Numbered from the stretch's first letter, positions 24,991 through 39,888 are shown. The stretch is 64,000 nt of DNA from Lingula anatina (GCF_001039355.2 NW_019775587.1:204282-268281), one strand, 5' to 3'. The notes: generated by a model from the sequence alone, not told the origin. Translations and numbers: made by a program.

Positions 24991-27900
24991 GGCTGGCAGC
25001 AAGTTTCTGGAACTTTGGTTGACAAGCCTCCTCTGGAAAAGGGAGGTGGAAAAGTAAATAAAGCATTCATTTACTACAACACTATTTTATTGGTTGCCGT
25101 CTTATAAACTGATTTAGAGTGAGAAATTGAGAAGGAAAGCTCAAAGATATTTTGAAGTGCAAAGCAGCAGTTTTGAACACTGTAAAATGTTCAAATATAT
25201 GTGTATGCAAGCATGCAGACACTTGTGTACTTGAATAACTCAAGTAGAGAAAAATTGCAAGTTGCCATTAACCCTCAAAAAACAAAAATTTAAAACAAAA
25301 CTACAAAAGAAGTACAAGCAGTTCTTACCTTGCTGAACGGCTCCATCGCTTCTACTTTCTGCCATACTGCACATGCGATCTACAATCTCCCACAAGACCG
25401 TTTCCTTCGGGAACTCGTTGTCGACCAGATTGACGAGATAATAGTTGTCGTGAAAGTATCTAATCAGTTCTTGGGACCTGGATCCCTCAGGGTAAAGGTC
25501 AGCCCATGGGTTCAACCACAACATGAAGGCTTCGTCCTTAAAGGATAATGACATTTCAGTCAGTCGGCGGATATGGCAGACACGGTGCTGTTAACACCAG
25601 TGCAAGTAAGAGAATGGTTGGTATTTGTGGCTTATTTTTTAACATTAAAATAATCATTATTACTTGAAACAAAAATTAACTGCCCTACACTTATATGACA
25701 TTAAGATATGTATAACTATATGTACAGCCTCCACCCGAGATATGAAATATAAGACAAGAAGGAAATGTCCATTTGCTCACATAAAGGAGGAGAGTATATG
25801 TATATATATAAAGCACTTATTTCAAATAAATGAATGGTTAAAGGGATAATAACTCTTCGTTTTGGCCAAAAATGAATTTTCCTGGAGTAAACAACAATTT
25901 TCCCATGCTTACCAATGGTTAATGAATCCATTTTTACATTCAAAGTTAGTCCCTGGTTTTTTTCTAAAAAGTTTGGTTTTTTGTTAAAATCTCTTAAGAG
26001 ATTTTAACAGAGTATAGCCATCAATGGAGGTCACGTGGTCTGAAGACAAGCTCAGATATCAGAATAATAGCTATAACTGCTGTTTTTGTCATAAAACAGA
26101 ATATATTATATTTCTGTGAGTTATTCACAATGTTTTTATTGTGAAATATAGACCTCATACGAAGAGTTATTATCCCTTTAATCATTCTCATTTAGCTTTG
26201 ATAAAATGGCTTAATTAAAAATCTTTTATGGTTATCAATTGAATTTCTCTGTTTCCTGTTCAAAATTCCTGTAAAATTCATTTCAGAAGATCTATTCATT
26301 TAACAAGAATTTTCTCTTTATGGGACATGCATGCACACATATACACACTCACAGAAATAGGGCAACTATATAAAGCATACACATCTACACTCTTTCAAAA
26401 GTATGTTTCATATTTCTACAATTTATTATAACTAAGATTAACCCATTAACAGCTTTGTGGGCTTTTTATGATTTGTGATTTTGGATAGATTCTGCAAAGG
26501 GTTAATACTCGAAATCAAAAATTTTTTTTTTTGTGTGTGTCAGGCTAACAGTCATCAAGGCAGTGACAGATTTGACTGCAGATCTGCTTGAACACACTGA
26601 CCACCAACCAAACTGACCAAGGAGAGTATGTCCAAGTTCAGATCTCCAATCATAAAAATAAGCCACTTGTAATTCATTTTAGTATTTTTTCCAACTTATA
26701 TGGTGTGAACAAGGTGTCCAGTCCATTGAAACCGAATAATATTTTTTTAAATAAATAAACAAATAAGAAAAAATTAAGAAGTCAGGTGCTGTAATTAGAT
26801 ATCTTATGCCCATGTATTTTTAACAGCTGTTAATAAGGTTAATCCTTTACTAACTATAACTTTAATTTGTAGCATTGACATCCGAATACCTCAGTAAGAG
26901 CTGATGAGACATTGGATCATGTGACAGTCATGTGACAGCTGTTGAGTCATGTGACATGGCCATGGTGGCTTAAGCTGGCGGAGAGGCTGGTGTCAGCTCC
27001 TTATGACACAGACAAACACTGATAAACTAACAAACACCAGAACTTGCTCATACCATTTGATCCCACCAGAACATATACCACCTCTCACAAACAATACTTT
27101 GAGTGTGAAACCCATTCCTTTCTAAATTAAGTTATATGTCAGCTTTTTGCTAGAAGCCATAAAAACTTGCTTTAGGACCCTGCTGTAAAAGCTTTGGAAG
27201 GAATGTTCGATAATAGAAGCATATTTGCAGAATGATTTTTGGACCAATTTTGGTCAAAAGCCAAAAATCACTCATTAGACCAGGACATAAGGAAGGTTAG
27301 TTTTGAAAGTTATGCCCAAAAATAGTACTGTAAGTTATGATTTAAGCACACATTCAACAAAACCATCTTGCACCCCAGATGTCAAGATTACACACAAAAG
27401 TCACTTCACACATACAAATTCCTGGAATGTATCTGCATATTTAGTTAGCAACACCAACTGGGAAGCAACATACAAATACATTAAAAAATAAATAGATAAA
27501 TAAATGTGTAAAATCAGAGGAAAAAACCCTACAGAACAGAGCATGTATAACAACATCAAAGTGTAGATATCAAACATAGACAAGAAGTCACAAGCTAAAC
27601 TATGAAATTAAGAATCTATGTTCATGCAAAGATATCAAATTTAATGAATGTAAACATCACTTGCATATTCCTAAATCCTGTATAAAATTAAGAAATTTGC
27701 ATAACTGGCCCAGTCTCTCAAGAGTGGTGAGAAAGTAGCTAAAATTTTCATGCAAGCAGTAAATTTCCCTTTATGTCCAAAATCCCCATACAAACAAAAA
27801 TGTTAACAGAAATGACAGATGAACCTGAACCAAATAAGCACTACTACTAATGAAAAATAAATAAATAAATAAATAAAAAATAAATAAAAAGCAATCACAG

Positions 27901-30900
27901 ACAAGATTCTGACTCTATTACCAAAATGTGGTAGTTGAGAAAACAGAAATATAGAAGCAATCTTTACCTTCCACGCCTTGAATGCTACAGGATCCACCAC
28001 AGTTGGCTGGATGATTTCTCTCCCAGGGAACACTCCCCATGTTACAGCTATGGGCTTGTGTTCATCACAATTTGTGTAGTCTGCTTCGCCCTGAAGACAA
28101 TAAATTATTTCCTAAGTCAGTCTGTGTTGAACTTTTAAGGCTACAAGCAAGTTGGAGCAATCAGGATCTAAGGGACAGATAAAAATGAGTTTTGCCAACC
28201 AAGCTGATGCACAGTCATTGATTTGATTTGATTTGAGATAATGTCACATTCATAATCAATTAAGTTAAATGAGAATGAAAACATTAAAAAAAAATGAATA
28301 AAAAACATATATAAATTTGCATGGAATGCACTTTATATTTCAAAGGGACAATCAAGACATGTACAATTGAGAAGATTATCTAATATCGAAATATTTTGTA
28401 GAGAAATGACAGTGTAGCTATGTCAGTACAAAAAAGTAAAAATCTTACTGTGCAGTTGACAATGTGGTAGTTGACCAGGGGATATTCTGGCAAAATTTCC
28501 TTCAAGCAATCAACTTTTTCTTTGGATACAAAAAATTCCAAATATGCCTGAAAAAAAGAAGAAAAAAAATGGAATTCATTTGAACAGGTTTCAGTAAGTC
28601 TTTAGTATAACTAACTGCTGTAAAAAGGTTCATACTGATCACATAGATATTTAGGAACATCAGTACAAGGTGCATAGTGTTCCAAACATTATATATATTT
28701 TACCTTGAAATAAATAAAAAATTCAGATACCATAGGAAAAGTGTAAATGCTCAGATACTTCTAGCAAAAACTCAAATCTGTTTAAAAAATAAGGGATTGG
28801 GGATTTTTTTCTTTTAAACAAAGCATAAAACATGAAAAGAAACAAGCAGTATTTGAAAAGTGATTTCAACAGGAAAGTAAAGACAAGACAAAATGTTTGT
28901 CACTGACCTGACCAACCGTTCACTTTTTTTTTTTTGGATGAACGACCCTTACCTTCTGGAAGATGTACCCATCATGGCTCCCCCATCCCACGGCAGGGTC
29001 TGTGGAGGGGACGCAGTTAATTCTTGGTTGAGAATTGATGGTCAGCACCCCTTTCCTGTTGATGGAGGCTAGTTCCGAGCTGATTAGGCTGGTCTCCAGG
29101 GTNNNNNNNNNNNNNNNNNNNNNNNNNNNNNNNNNNNNNNNNNNNNNNNNNNNNNNNNNNNNNNNNNNNGGATGAACGACCCTTACCTTCTGGAAGATGT
29201 ACCCATCATGGCTCCCCCATCCCACGGCAGGGTCTGTGGAGGGGACGCAGTTAATTCTTGGTTGAGAATTGATGGTCAGCACCCCTTTCCTGTTGATGGA
29301 GGCTAGTTCTGAGCTGATGAGGCTGGTCTCCAGGGTTACCTCGTCATCCTCCCATGGTAGCCTGGTAACCTGGGGTGAAGATAAAATAAGGAACCTGAAG
29401 AATTTTTGTGTGTGTGTAGGTCGAAATGAAAATACAGTTTGTAGAAGCTACAGAAAATGATACATGATATATTTTTTGTTTACAAAATGATATATTGAAA
29501 AACAGAATTTAAACTTTTTAGTTAGCGAATGCACAGAACTAAATCTTGTCCTTAAGAATGTGTTAGGTGTGACAGTGTAGTGATCAAGAATATATAATAA
29601 AGACATTTTCACCTTCACACCATCGTCATATGCCTCCCCAGTGATATAGTGGTAGAAAACATCCCAAACATCCTCTTCACTATTCAGTTCTTTTTTCCAC
29701 ATGGACAACAACTCTTCATGTGAAGATTTACTGGTAAGATAGAATGGGTAATGGTCCTTCAAGGCCCCAAAGGCTGCTGAGGATGAATCTCCCCATCTGC
29801 CATTAGGGAAATCCTCCCAGTCTGATGTACGCTGAACATAGCTCTTCTGACGCGCCCTCCAGAATATCGGCCTCACGTCCTCCATACAGCGGATGTGATT
29901 GGCTGTTGGTTTCCATGGCAACATTCTCTTTGGTTCCTCACACCACATTCCGAGTCTCTTCAGAACAGATACAGTGGCAACCTCTCTGTTCAGAGTGTAA
30001 AAATGGAGGCCAGGCGCTCCTTTTGCGGCAAGGATTTCTGAGCACATTCTGTATGCAATGTCAATACCCCAGTTCCTGATTGCTTCATCATTGTCTTTGA
30101 TTGGAATCACTTCATCCAAAATTTCTTGTGGGATTTCCATTTTAGACAAACGTGTGATATGGCGCAGTGACTGATAAGACTGAAAAACAAGTTTAGATAA
30201 GAATAAGACATAAAAGCCACATGGACAGATCCCACTTGTCAATGATTGGGGAGGGGGGGGGGCAGTTAAAAATACAGCTAAAAAATTGGTGATTATATTA
30301 TATAAATATACTAAGAACAGAAAAGTGTAAATAATTTGAGACATGATTAATTCTAAAATAACAAAGATACAAAGTATTGAACTTATTCCAGTGAATTACA
30401 CAATTAGCTAAATGAATTTTTAACAACAAATAAGTTGTTAATGAAAAAATACAAGTTAATCAGATATATGACAAAATTGTATAACAAAAATGGACAATTA
30501 TTATTATTATTACAAAGGTTAAAGCAAACCTATATGTAAGAGTGACCATTTCTCACCTGAAATGGCATTATTCCTGGCAGTATAGGAACTGTAATGCCGA
30601 TATTCCTGCAGTCCTGCACATACTTCAGGAAAGTCTTTGACTGGAAAATCAGCTGTGTGATTATAAAGTCGGCTCCAGCGTCTACTTTCGTTTTCAGGTT
30701 CTGAAGGTCAGCTTCATAGGATTCACAATCGGGATGCCCACTAGGGTAACCTACATAATGAAATGAATACTGTGATGAGGGATTTCACCCGTATTTATAG
30801 TACGCTGGATGTGACAGCGTATGCTACAATGTGTTAGGTGTGACAGCTAGTTGGATGTGACATTGCATTGGGTGTGGCAGTGTGAATTTGTCTCTCAGTG

Positions 30901-32580
30901 TAAGGTGTGGCAATGTGTTAAGTATGACAGCAAGTTGGATGTGACATTGCATTGGGTATGGCAGCATGATTTGGCCTCTCAGTTTAAGGTCTGACAATAT
31001 GTTAGGTGTGAAAGTTTAATGTAACTCATCTAACAATTATGGATGTAAGGGGGTACTTAGGTACTGAAGTGCGACATGGGTGTGGCACTGCTTTCTCACC
31101 TGCTACACAGATAACAAAATAGTCTCCATAGTGAAGCCTGATAAACCTGACAAGATCTGTGGCATAGTTAAAACCATCAGGCTCTGGTTTCCACTCCTCG
31201 CCAAACTTGGCATCTGAAGGGTTAAAAAAAGGAATTGCACACTACATTAAAGCATCTCACCTATAAAAAACAGGTTTTTATTTTTCTGAGTCTATAATCT
31301 AACAGTGTGTTACAATTCTGAAAAAGGACATGCAATTCTAAAAGTTTTAACTGTGTTAAGTATGACAGAAAAAATTGACTCAAATCTATAATATTTTTTC
31401 AAAAATTTAGTGCGATATAGTTGGAAACAGTACATACCATCGGTAAATTTTTGTGCCTTTGGAGTGTCGGTGTGCCAAGTGTGAGAATGTGTTAAGTGTG
31501 ACAATGTGTTAGGTGTTACAGTGAGTAAGGTGTGATAACACATCAAATATCCATTCATTTATAAAATAACATATCATGTTTACCTCCTCTCAGAGCAAGA
31601 ATATTCCTAATACCCAACTCCTTGGCTCTCTCCAGCTGATTAATCATGGTTGCCTTGGACGCACCGATGCAAGTCAGGTGAAGCATGGTTTCCATGCCAA
31701 CGTAATTCAACATGGTGCCTGCAATGGCTGTGGAGCTGGTGTGCTTGTCTGAGGTTGGGTCTCCCGCGGAGTGCCATGTGATGTCACAGAAGAGGGGACC
31801 TCCCAATAACATGCGCTCAAGCCTGAAAGAGAATACGAGAGACTTCTGGGAGCATGTTGTGCCAGCTGTAAAAGCACCACCAGGGGGGCTGACATCATCA
31901 AGACTTGTCATGCCACTTAGGAAAATTGACCTAAACACTCATTTGCACTCAAGACCTTATTAAAATTAAAACACTGCTGGACTAAACATACTGCCATACT
32001 TAACACAAAAGTAACAACACTGAATAAGCAATCTTGTAAAACTGTCATAACTAAAACAGTGTTCAGGAGTTGACAATAAGGTTTTTCTGTCATCCTTTGG
32101 GCAAGTGTTCCCCATTACTTGGCCAGAAAAATTCCCACTACCCCAAAAACATTTTTATTTGCTGATAAAAAGATTTACTAAATTCTCCTGCCCCTCCCCT
32201 CATCATATAAAATTTTTACGTTATTTTCATGCCAGTCGGGTGATGAAAAAATCAGGCAACTTTGTCAAAAAAAAAAAAAAAACTGCCCATTCATTTAATT
32301 ATGTGGGATGTGACAATGATAACAGATTGCTTCTTGTGTGATAATTATGCACAACATACCTGGCAACCAAATTTACAGCGCCCTCTTCAGTCTTTGGAGG
32401 AAAGAATTCTAGTGAAAAAAACGGTTCGTCATCTGCAATCTTAGCTTTGATACGGTCCATGAGAGAGATATATTTGTATGGCAGGAGGCCTGGAGACTCG
32501 GGTCGTGAGGAGTTTGGAGAAGGTGTCGCAGGGGTTCCATTTTGTGGACTCCTGTCTGGAGAGTGCTGAAGATCTTTCAT
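24986..32580 (-). CDS. MTHFR: 5,10-methylenetetrahydrofolate reductase, complete
   Basis: FAD enzyme that reduces 5,10-methylene-THF to 5-methyl-THF with NADPH, supplying methyl groups for methionine synthesis; cytosolic. Coding exons, 5' to 3' on the minus strand: 32580-32360, 31822-31584, 31213-31100, 30750-30557, 30179-29613, 29369-29187, 28547-28449, 28090-27968, 25536-25329 and 25032-24986. All are GT-AG with consistent phases, totalling 664 aa (human 656). Residues 1-33 are rich in SP/TP sites, like the phosphoregulated vertebrate N-terminus. The catalytic domain starts at [12 protein letters not shown], with the catalytic Glu near residue 58, and continues through [20 protein letters not shown] and [10 protein letters not shown]. 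The C-terminal S-adenosylmethionine regulatory domain includes [41 protein letters not shown] and [15 protein letters not shown]. The last exon has only 15 codons and is the least certain. Exon 29369-29187 is partly duplicated across an N gap. Confidence 0.96.
25838..26181. mobile_element. 344-bp MITE in MTHFR intron
   Basis: Both ends read TTAAAGGGATAATAACTCTT plus CGT, a perfect 23-bp terminal inverted repeat (25838-25860 and 26159-26181). The interior is AT-rich and noncoding. It lies in the intron between exons 28090-27968 and 25536-25329. The terminal TTAA/TA could be the target duplication. A related right end occurs at about 39375-39463. Confidence 0.75.
26917..26955. promoter_or_regulatory. 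cluster of three TCATGTGAC E-box-like motifs
   Basis: The 9-mer TCATGTGAC occurs at 26917, 26928 and 26947. TCATGTGA is the known binding core of MITF/TFE-type bHLH-zip factors. An intronic enhancer is possible but unproven. Confidence 0.3.
28936..29102 (-). pseudogene. MTHFR: duplicate partial copy of MTHFR exon (assembly or allelic)
   Basis: 167 bp nearly identical to 29170-29336, differing at two positions I could see (CCGAG versus CTGAG; GATTAGG versus GATGAGG). It contains the donor and most of exon 29369-29187 and stops at the N gap. A second in-line copy would not fit a normal MTHFR of 664 aa, so an unmerged contig overlap or heterozygous haplotype is most likely. Confidence 0.8.
29103..29169. 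other. assembly gap (67 N)
   Basis: Run of Ns between the two copies of the MTHFR exon segment. Confidence 0.99.
30827..31014. repeat. 83/84-bp minisatellite-like repeat in MTHFR intron
   Basis: Two full units (30827-30910 and 30911-30993) and part of a third begin CAATGTGTTAGGTGTGACAG with small variations. Shorter related GTGTTAGGTGTGACA strings recur at about 29560-29580 and 31491-31543, so the motif is scattered through several introns of this gene. Confidence 0.7.
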
Positions 32581-32593
32581 CGTGATTTCTCAC

Positions 32594-33623
32594 CTGAAAA
32601 TTTTTTTAAAAAATGTTTTATTTTACTGTTATTCATTAAACACATTAAGAATTTATTTAAATGCAAAGATACTATCTTTGTTAATTCGAAGCTATTCAAA
32701 TTTCATTTTTTTAGTTTGAGAGGAAGGTATTGTTGTGAGTGAAGAAATATAAGTATTAACCATTTTGACTGGATTTCTAGAAAACTGATAATATTAATAT
32801 ACACAACAATGCTGGTTAATATAGGCATCAAATTTGGAAAACGTTGAAAAAATAAATGCAGAAAAAAATCATTTCTATTTGACTAAAAAAGTTAAATATT
32901 CTTTACGGCAGATTATAACTGCACTTTTCACTCAAATTTATCACACATTCCTTTTTCTAAAGTAACTTCCTTTTTTCTCTCTTTCACAATATTTTGTGGT
33001 TATAATTTTTAGGGAAGTCGTGGGACAAAAGAGACGAGCCGGGGGGGGGGGGGGGGGGGGGCCGGGGGGCAGGTTAGAAAAATCTTCATTTTACCATGTT
33101 AGGAAATAACCACATGTAAGGAAATAATTAGGGGAACTGTAATGAATGATCAAATATTACATTATACAATGCTTTGAAAAAAAATAATTTAAAAAAAAAT
33201 TTAAATTACCAATTAAAAAAAACATTTCAAAAAAAAAAAAATAAAAATAAAAAAAAAAAGGAAAAGTGTTACATCCATGAAAATTCATGCCATCTTCATA
33301 AAAGTAATTAAGAGCTCTATAAATTTAAAAATGACACTTGAGCACCAACATCTTTTTTTACAACTTTTTCCTGAGGTGTGTTCACTTGAGTACATACTTT
33401 TTTAAACAGATGAAAGGTGAAAGTTTAAGTATTTTTTTTAATTGTAATTGTAAAAAAAAAAATACAATAATTGTAATTATATTATAACTGATCCTTTCAT
33501 TATTAAAAAAACTAAGTAATTTAAACTCTGCATAATGTTTTTTTCCTGTTTAATATCAATTTAATTTTCAACAAAAACAAATATCTGTTCAGTTTCTTTT
33601 GTAGAGAGAATAGGTCAGCTTAC
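32594..33623 (-). other. MTHFR: MTHFR intron 1
   Basis: Minus-strand intron from GTAAGC at 33623 to CAG at 32594, upstream of the first coding exon (which has 12 noncoding bases before the ATG). Contains a 21-base G run at 33041-33061 and several A-rich tracts. Confidence 0.6.
33041..33061. repeat. 21-nt poly-G tract
   Basis: Uninterrupted G run followed by further G-rich sequence. It is C-rich on the MTHFR sense strand. Length may be unreliable in assembly. Confidence 0.85.
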
Positions 33624-33845
33624 CAAAACAAGCGAACCCTGGGAAAAAAATAATAAAAAGAAAAACAAAGCCATGACACAAAAAAAATTAATGCAAACAA
33701 TAAAAATAAAATTATAATGCGAGCCCATTAAGTAGTAGACAATGCCTGTCAGTCCTACCGTATTATCTGTTAGCGTGCCGCAGCGTTCTGCAAAAATTTG
33801 ATCAACTGCCCGGATCCTTCTGGCAACCGTGCAAGATTACAAGAG
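33624..33845 (-). other. MTHFR: MTHFR noncoding first exon (predicted)
   Basis: On the minus strand a consensus donor (GTTTTG|GTAAGC) lies at 33624/33623, about 220 bases downstream of a TATA box at 33876-33870. This defines a likely 5' UTR exon spliced to the coding exon at 32593. The exact start is inferred from the TATA position. Confidence 0.5.
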
Positions 33846-33869
33846 GACGGGCTCATGGAAAAACTCGGC

Positions 33870-33876
33870 TTATATA
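33870..33876 (-). promoter_or_regulatory. MTHFR: TATA box (TATATAA) of MTHFR
   Basis: On the minus strand the sequence reads ACTATATAAGCCG, with transcription expected about 30 bases further on near 33845. A CCAAT element (33998-34002) and a CACGTG E-box (about 34018-34023) lie 120-150 bases upstream. Confidence 0.55.
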
Positions 33877-33997
33877 GTCAACGAATGACCTCTCAAAATG
33901 GCCGCTAGATGGCAGGAAAAATACTTTCCTTACAGGTGGGTATGAGAAAAAGCGCCATCTATATCTCTTGAAACCAGGTCATTTTCATTTAGGTCAT

Positions 33998-34023
33998 CCA
34001 ATCAGCAGTTTGTTATCACGTGC
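33998..34023. promoter_or_regulatory. CCAAT and CACGTG elements upstream of MTHFR
   Basis: CCAATC at 33998-34003 and a CACGTG palindrome close by sit 120-150 bases upstream of the predicted TATA box. Both are common proximal promoter elements; function is inferred from position only. Confidence 0.3.
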
Positions 34024-34498
34024 ATTATTAAAAGGCTTTAACATTGACCTGTCTGGGTCACAATAGTGGCCTGGAAAGAGCAATGAACTCGTCCAGTCCA
34101 AATGTTACGACAAAAGATGTAACACCGTACACTATCACACCAGTGTCTTGTGACAGTGCAGACGGATGCGATTTACACGTGCAATACTGCACGGCTCAGA
34201 CATTAGACTTAAATTGTTAAAACGACCTTTGTACCCTCTACAGCAGTAATTATTTATGCCTGTAAGCACCTGCACGTATACATATCGGCACACGAATATG
34301 GCATGGTTTTGGGGTATTTATATCACACGAGAGCTATATGTATTCTCATGACATATGTTACTACTACGTCCTACCACTGCATTTATTCCAAGCGACTCTT
34401 TGTGCGTACCGAAAGTTTTATTTCCAGAATCTGCTTTAATCGACATGAATGTGAATAATAGAGAGATCGAAAAAAAAAAATCCTCATGGTAACTTCAC

Positions 34499-34520
34499 GC
34501 AAGGAGTTATAACTCCTTGC
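34499..34520. repeat. 22-bp perfect palindrome
   Basis: GCAAGGAGTTA followed by its exact reverse complement, with no loop. Confidence 0.9.
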
Positions 34521-35292
34521 TTCACGTAAAAAAGTAAAGGAACCCCCATTTGTAAGATATCCATTAACCGTATCAAACAAGGGTGATATTCAACAGCTTT
34601 CTAAAGTTTACCGACACATGTCAACGCTGAAGATGACAATCCTTTTGGTACATTTCCATTGGGTTTGAGATAATGACCACACACCACGTCTTCCGATTGT
34701 TATCTGCCCTGAAGTGCCCGTATTCAGCTTGTTGTCCACGAGGCTTCCAGTTGACCTAGATATGCTTGTCTAACCCCAGCTTCACAGTCAGTAAGCTTGG
34801 AATGGAAAATTCCAGGAGGAAAATTACAGGACATGCATTGTTTTTAAGCTCGTGTAGTTAAAACATTATTTCTTCAAACAGCGAAAAGAAAAAGTGTGTT
34901 ATTGTTTTGTACAGTTTATAGCAGGCTACAGTACGCTCGTACGTACGTTATTTACGCGTAAACTCACAAAAGGACATGCACTTATTTAGAAAAAACTTAT
35001 TAAAAATAGTCGTAGAACTAGATGACGATTGACCATTTTGTTTTAATTGGGAAGTTTACCCCAAGCTTAATTCTTAAACCCCAACTGACAATTCATTTCA
35101 AAAATCTTATAAAAATCATGGGATTCTTAAAGATAAGTTTATTCTAAAACTGTAGTTTAATTCACTCCTTTGGAATTCGAAGAGATGTCATAAAACTCTG
35201 AGTACATGCTTACTATTTTCATCAATATATTTTTTACTTTATTTGAAACAAAATAAAACAGCAAAAAAAAATTTACAATGTCAGATGACGTG

Positions 35293-35343
35293 GTGTAAGA
35301 CCAAAACAGGTGTAAGACCAAAGCAGGTGTAAGACCAAAACAG
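35293..35343. repeat. 3 x 17-bp tandem repeat
   Basis: Three head-to-tail copies of GTGTAAGACCAAAACAG (one variant base in the middle copy). Confidence 0.9.
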
Positions 35344-35958
35344 ATTTGAGTTGAATAAAGTACTGTATGATTTTAACAACAAACTGATGTGTCTTGGATT
35401 AGCTTTGCTTCTTAGGACTGAAATAAAAAATGTCATAAATACACCAATCAAACGTAAACCAACATTAATTTTCCACATTAATGTAGATACATAGCAACAT
35501 ACTTTGAACATTGACAATGCGCTGTAATGAGGCATCTTATCTCATTGCACAAATGCCTTATAAACATACAAAACCAAAAGCAGCAATAATTAATGGTTTG
35601 GAAGAGATGACCTAGATATATAATAATATAAAGAGGATTTGAAATCCATTTTCCTTTGTGCCTATGGAATAGAGCCATATTTTTGCTGAACTCAGCAGTG
35701 TCTTCAAGTCATTTTCTGGTCTCTTTTTTATCTCTTGCATTCCTCACAAATAATTCATCGAATCTTCTCATCTTTACATCATTTAACTTACTGGAAAGTT
35801 TATTTACTTTATTACCACAATTTGGGTAGAAAATTGCATTCATTTTTCATGGGATTTGAATTTTTAAATTTACTGTTAAATAGCCCTCTTCAGGCTGGTG
35901 TAAATATTGCTTTTTAAATCAAGTTCTGTTCTTTCTCCAATGTCCAGGCAGGCTAGAA

Positions 35959-38492
<2,534 letters not shown>

Positions 38493-38861
38493 CTGGAAGT
38501 ATAATTAACTTAGGTGTGTACAAAGAGTATGTGATTAACCTAAATTTTAGGCCTTGCTCTTATTTAGTATGCTTAATGTGACAAGTTAACATCTCAGCTG
38601 AATGAAAAGCATATATATGTATTTGCTAACAATTCAAAATGTTCAATTACTGGACTCAGCAGTGAGATGAGCCTGGGGCTACAGCAAATGATTATTGATA
38701 CACTACATGTATTCCCCCACCCTTTTCTTTATCTTTCTTTCTTCCCAATAATTATTTAGTGGGTGGAATTTGATAAGTTTTATAATATTAAAATACTTCT
38801 AAATTTTGTTTCTGTAGCTGGTGTTAATCTTTGAGGTTTTACGCGTGTGTGTGAATATGTT

Positions 38862-38863
<2 letters not shown>

Positions 38864-38899
<36 letters not shown>

Positions 38900-38905
38900 G
38901 AGAGA
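38864..38905. repeat. (GA)n microsatellite
   Basis: GA run with one interrupting C, upstream of LZIC. Confidence 0.9.
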
Positions 38906-39223
38906 TTTAAATACATATGAATTCTACTTACTAGTTCTAATGTCAGGTTTAAATTTGTTAAATAGGTTTTTAAATATTGTATTTTATCGTTTATACTGGT
39001 GCTAGTGTAGGTCCACCCTCCAAAGTCCAATAAATTAGGTCAATATCAACAATGGTCTCTATCCAATTACGACAATGACTGAGTCGACAAGTTGACCTAT
39101 TTTTAGAGTCAGAAATCGAAACTGATCCCTTTTGGGTATCTTTTTTTCTTTTTGGGGTGCTTTACTTAATCATGTGGAGTTACATTGAGATTGAATCAGA
39201 AACGAAACACACAATGAATCAGN

Positions 39224-39279
<56 letters not shown>

Positions 39280-39282
39280 TTT
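39224..39282. repeat. (ATT)n/(TTTA)n microsatellite beside an N
   Basis: Trinucleotide then tetranucleotide run that begins directly after the ambiguous base at 39223, a probable contig join. Confidence 0.9.
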
Positions 39283-39374
39283 TTTATTGTGATAATAGGT
39301 CTAGATTGTACTTAATGTATATATATATATACAAGTAGTTAAGAGGGCCTGCAAAATGTACTGAAACATTTTAA

Positions 39375-39463
39375 TGCTCAATAAAATTATTATATTTCTG
39401 TGAATTATTCCCAATGTTTTAATTGTGATATATAGACCTCATACGAAGAGTTATTATCCCTTT
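39375..39463. mobile_element. truncated MITE end related to 25838-26181
   Basis: About 85 bp closely match the right-hand end of the MTHFR-intron MITE (TATTTCTGTGA, ATAGACCTCATACGAAGAGT, TATCCCTTTAA). No left end was found nearby. Confidence 0.65.
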
Positions 39464-39888
39464 AAGTTTGATTCTAGGGTTTCAGATGATATGTGAGTCA
39501 AACTAAAGGTCAAGGAGAATCGTAAAAAAAGAATATCCGTGAAAGTGCCAGATTATAGATGTTTTTGAATAGGTGTCCTTTATTTAGGAAGACTGAATTT
39601 TTAAGCCTTTTAAACTTTAAAGTTTAGAATTGACCACGTCCAAATCTTGTCCTTTAAATCCTCTCTCGCCTGAGTGTGGATGTAGTGGTGCGGTCTGTTA
39701 CTGTTAAGGGTAACGATATAAAATATTGATTTTGTGCATACAGGAAAATAATCAAAGCATCCTTTATTTAGGAATTCATGCATTTCAGACTAATGATCAG
39801 CATCATCCAGGCTCTGACTTGTTTAATTTTTTTATGTCATCTATCGTCACCACGTTCGTATCTGCCGTGTGGCTATCATAGTGGAAGT

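Larger units (their letters stand above)
25537..27967 (-). other. MTHFR: MTHFR intron, 2.4 kb
   Basis: Largest MTHFR intron. Apart from the MITE and a cluster of TCATGTGAC motifs (26917-26955), no internal feature was recognised. Confidence 0.8.
33880..35958. other. MTHFR upstream region and LZIC 3' flank
   Basis: No gene seen. It should hold the MTHFR promoter at the left and the 3' UTR of minus-strand LZIC at the right. It also contains a 22-bp palindrome (34499-34520) and a small triplicated repeat (35293-35343). Confidence 0.5.

Noticed and set aside
28920-29282. 120-codon minus ORF spanning the N gap
   Set aside because: It exists only because the duplicated MTHFR exon copies flank undefined bases; not a real protein.
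30827-31014. Considered as a CRISPR-like array
   Set aside because: Units are contiguous and diverged with no unique spacers; this is a minisatellite in an animal intron.
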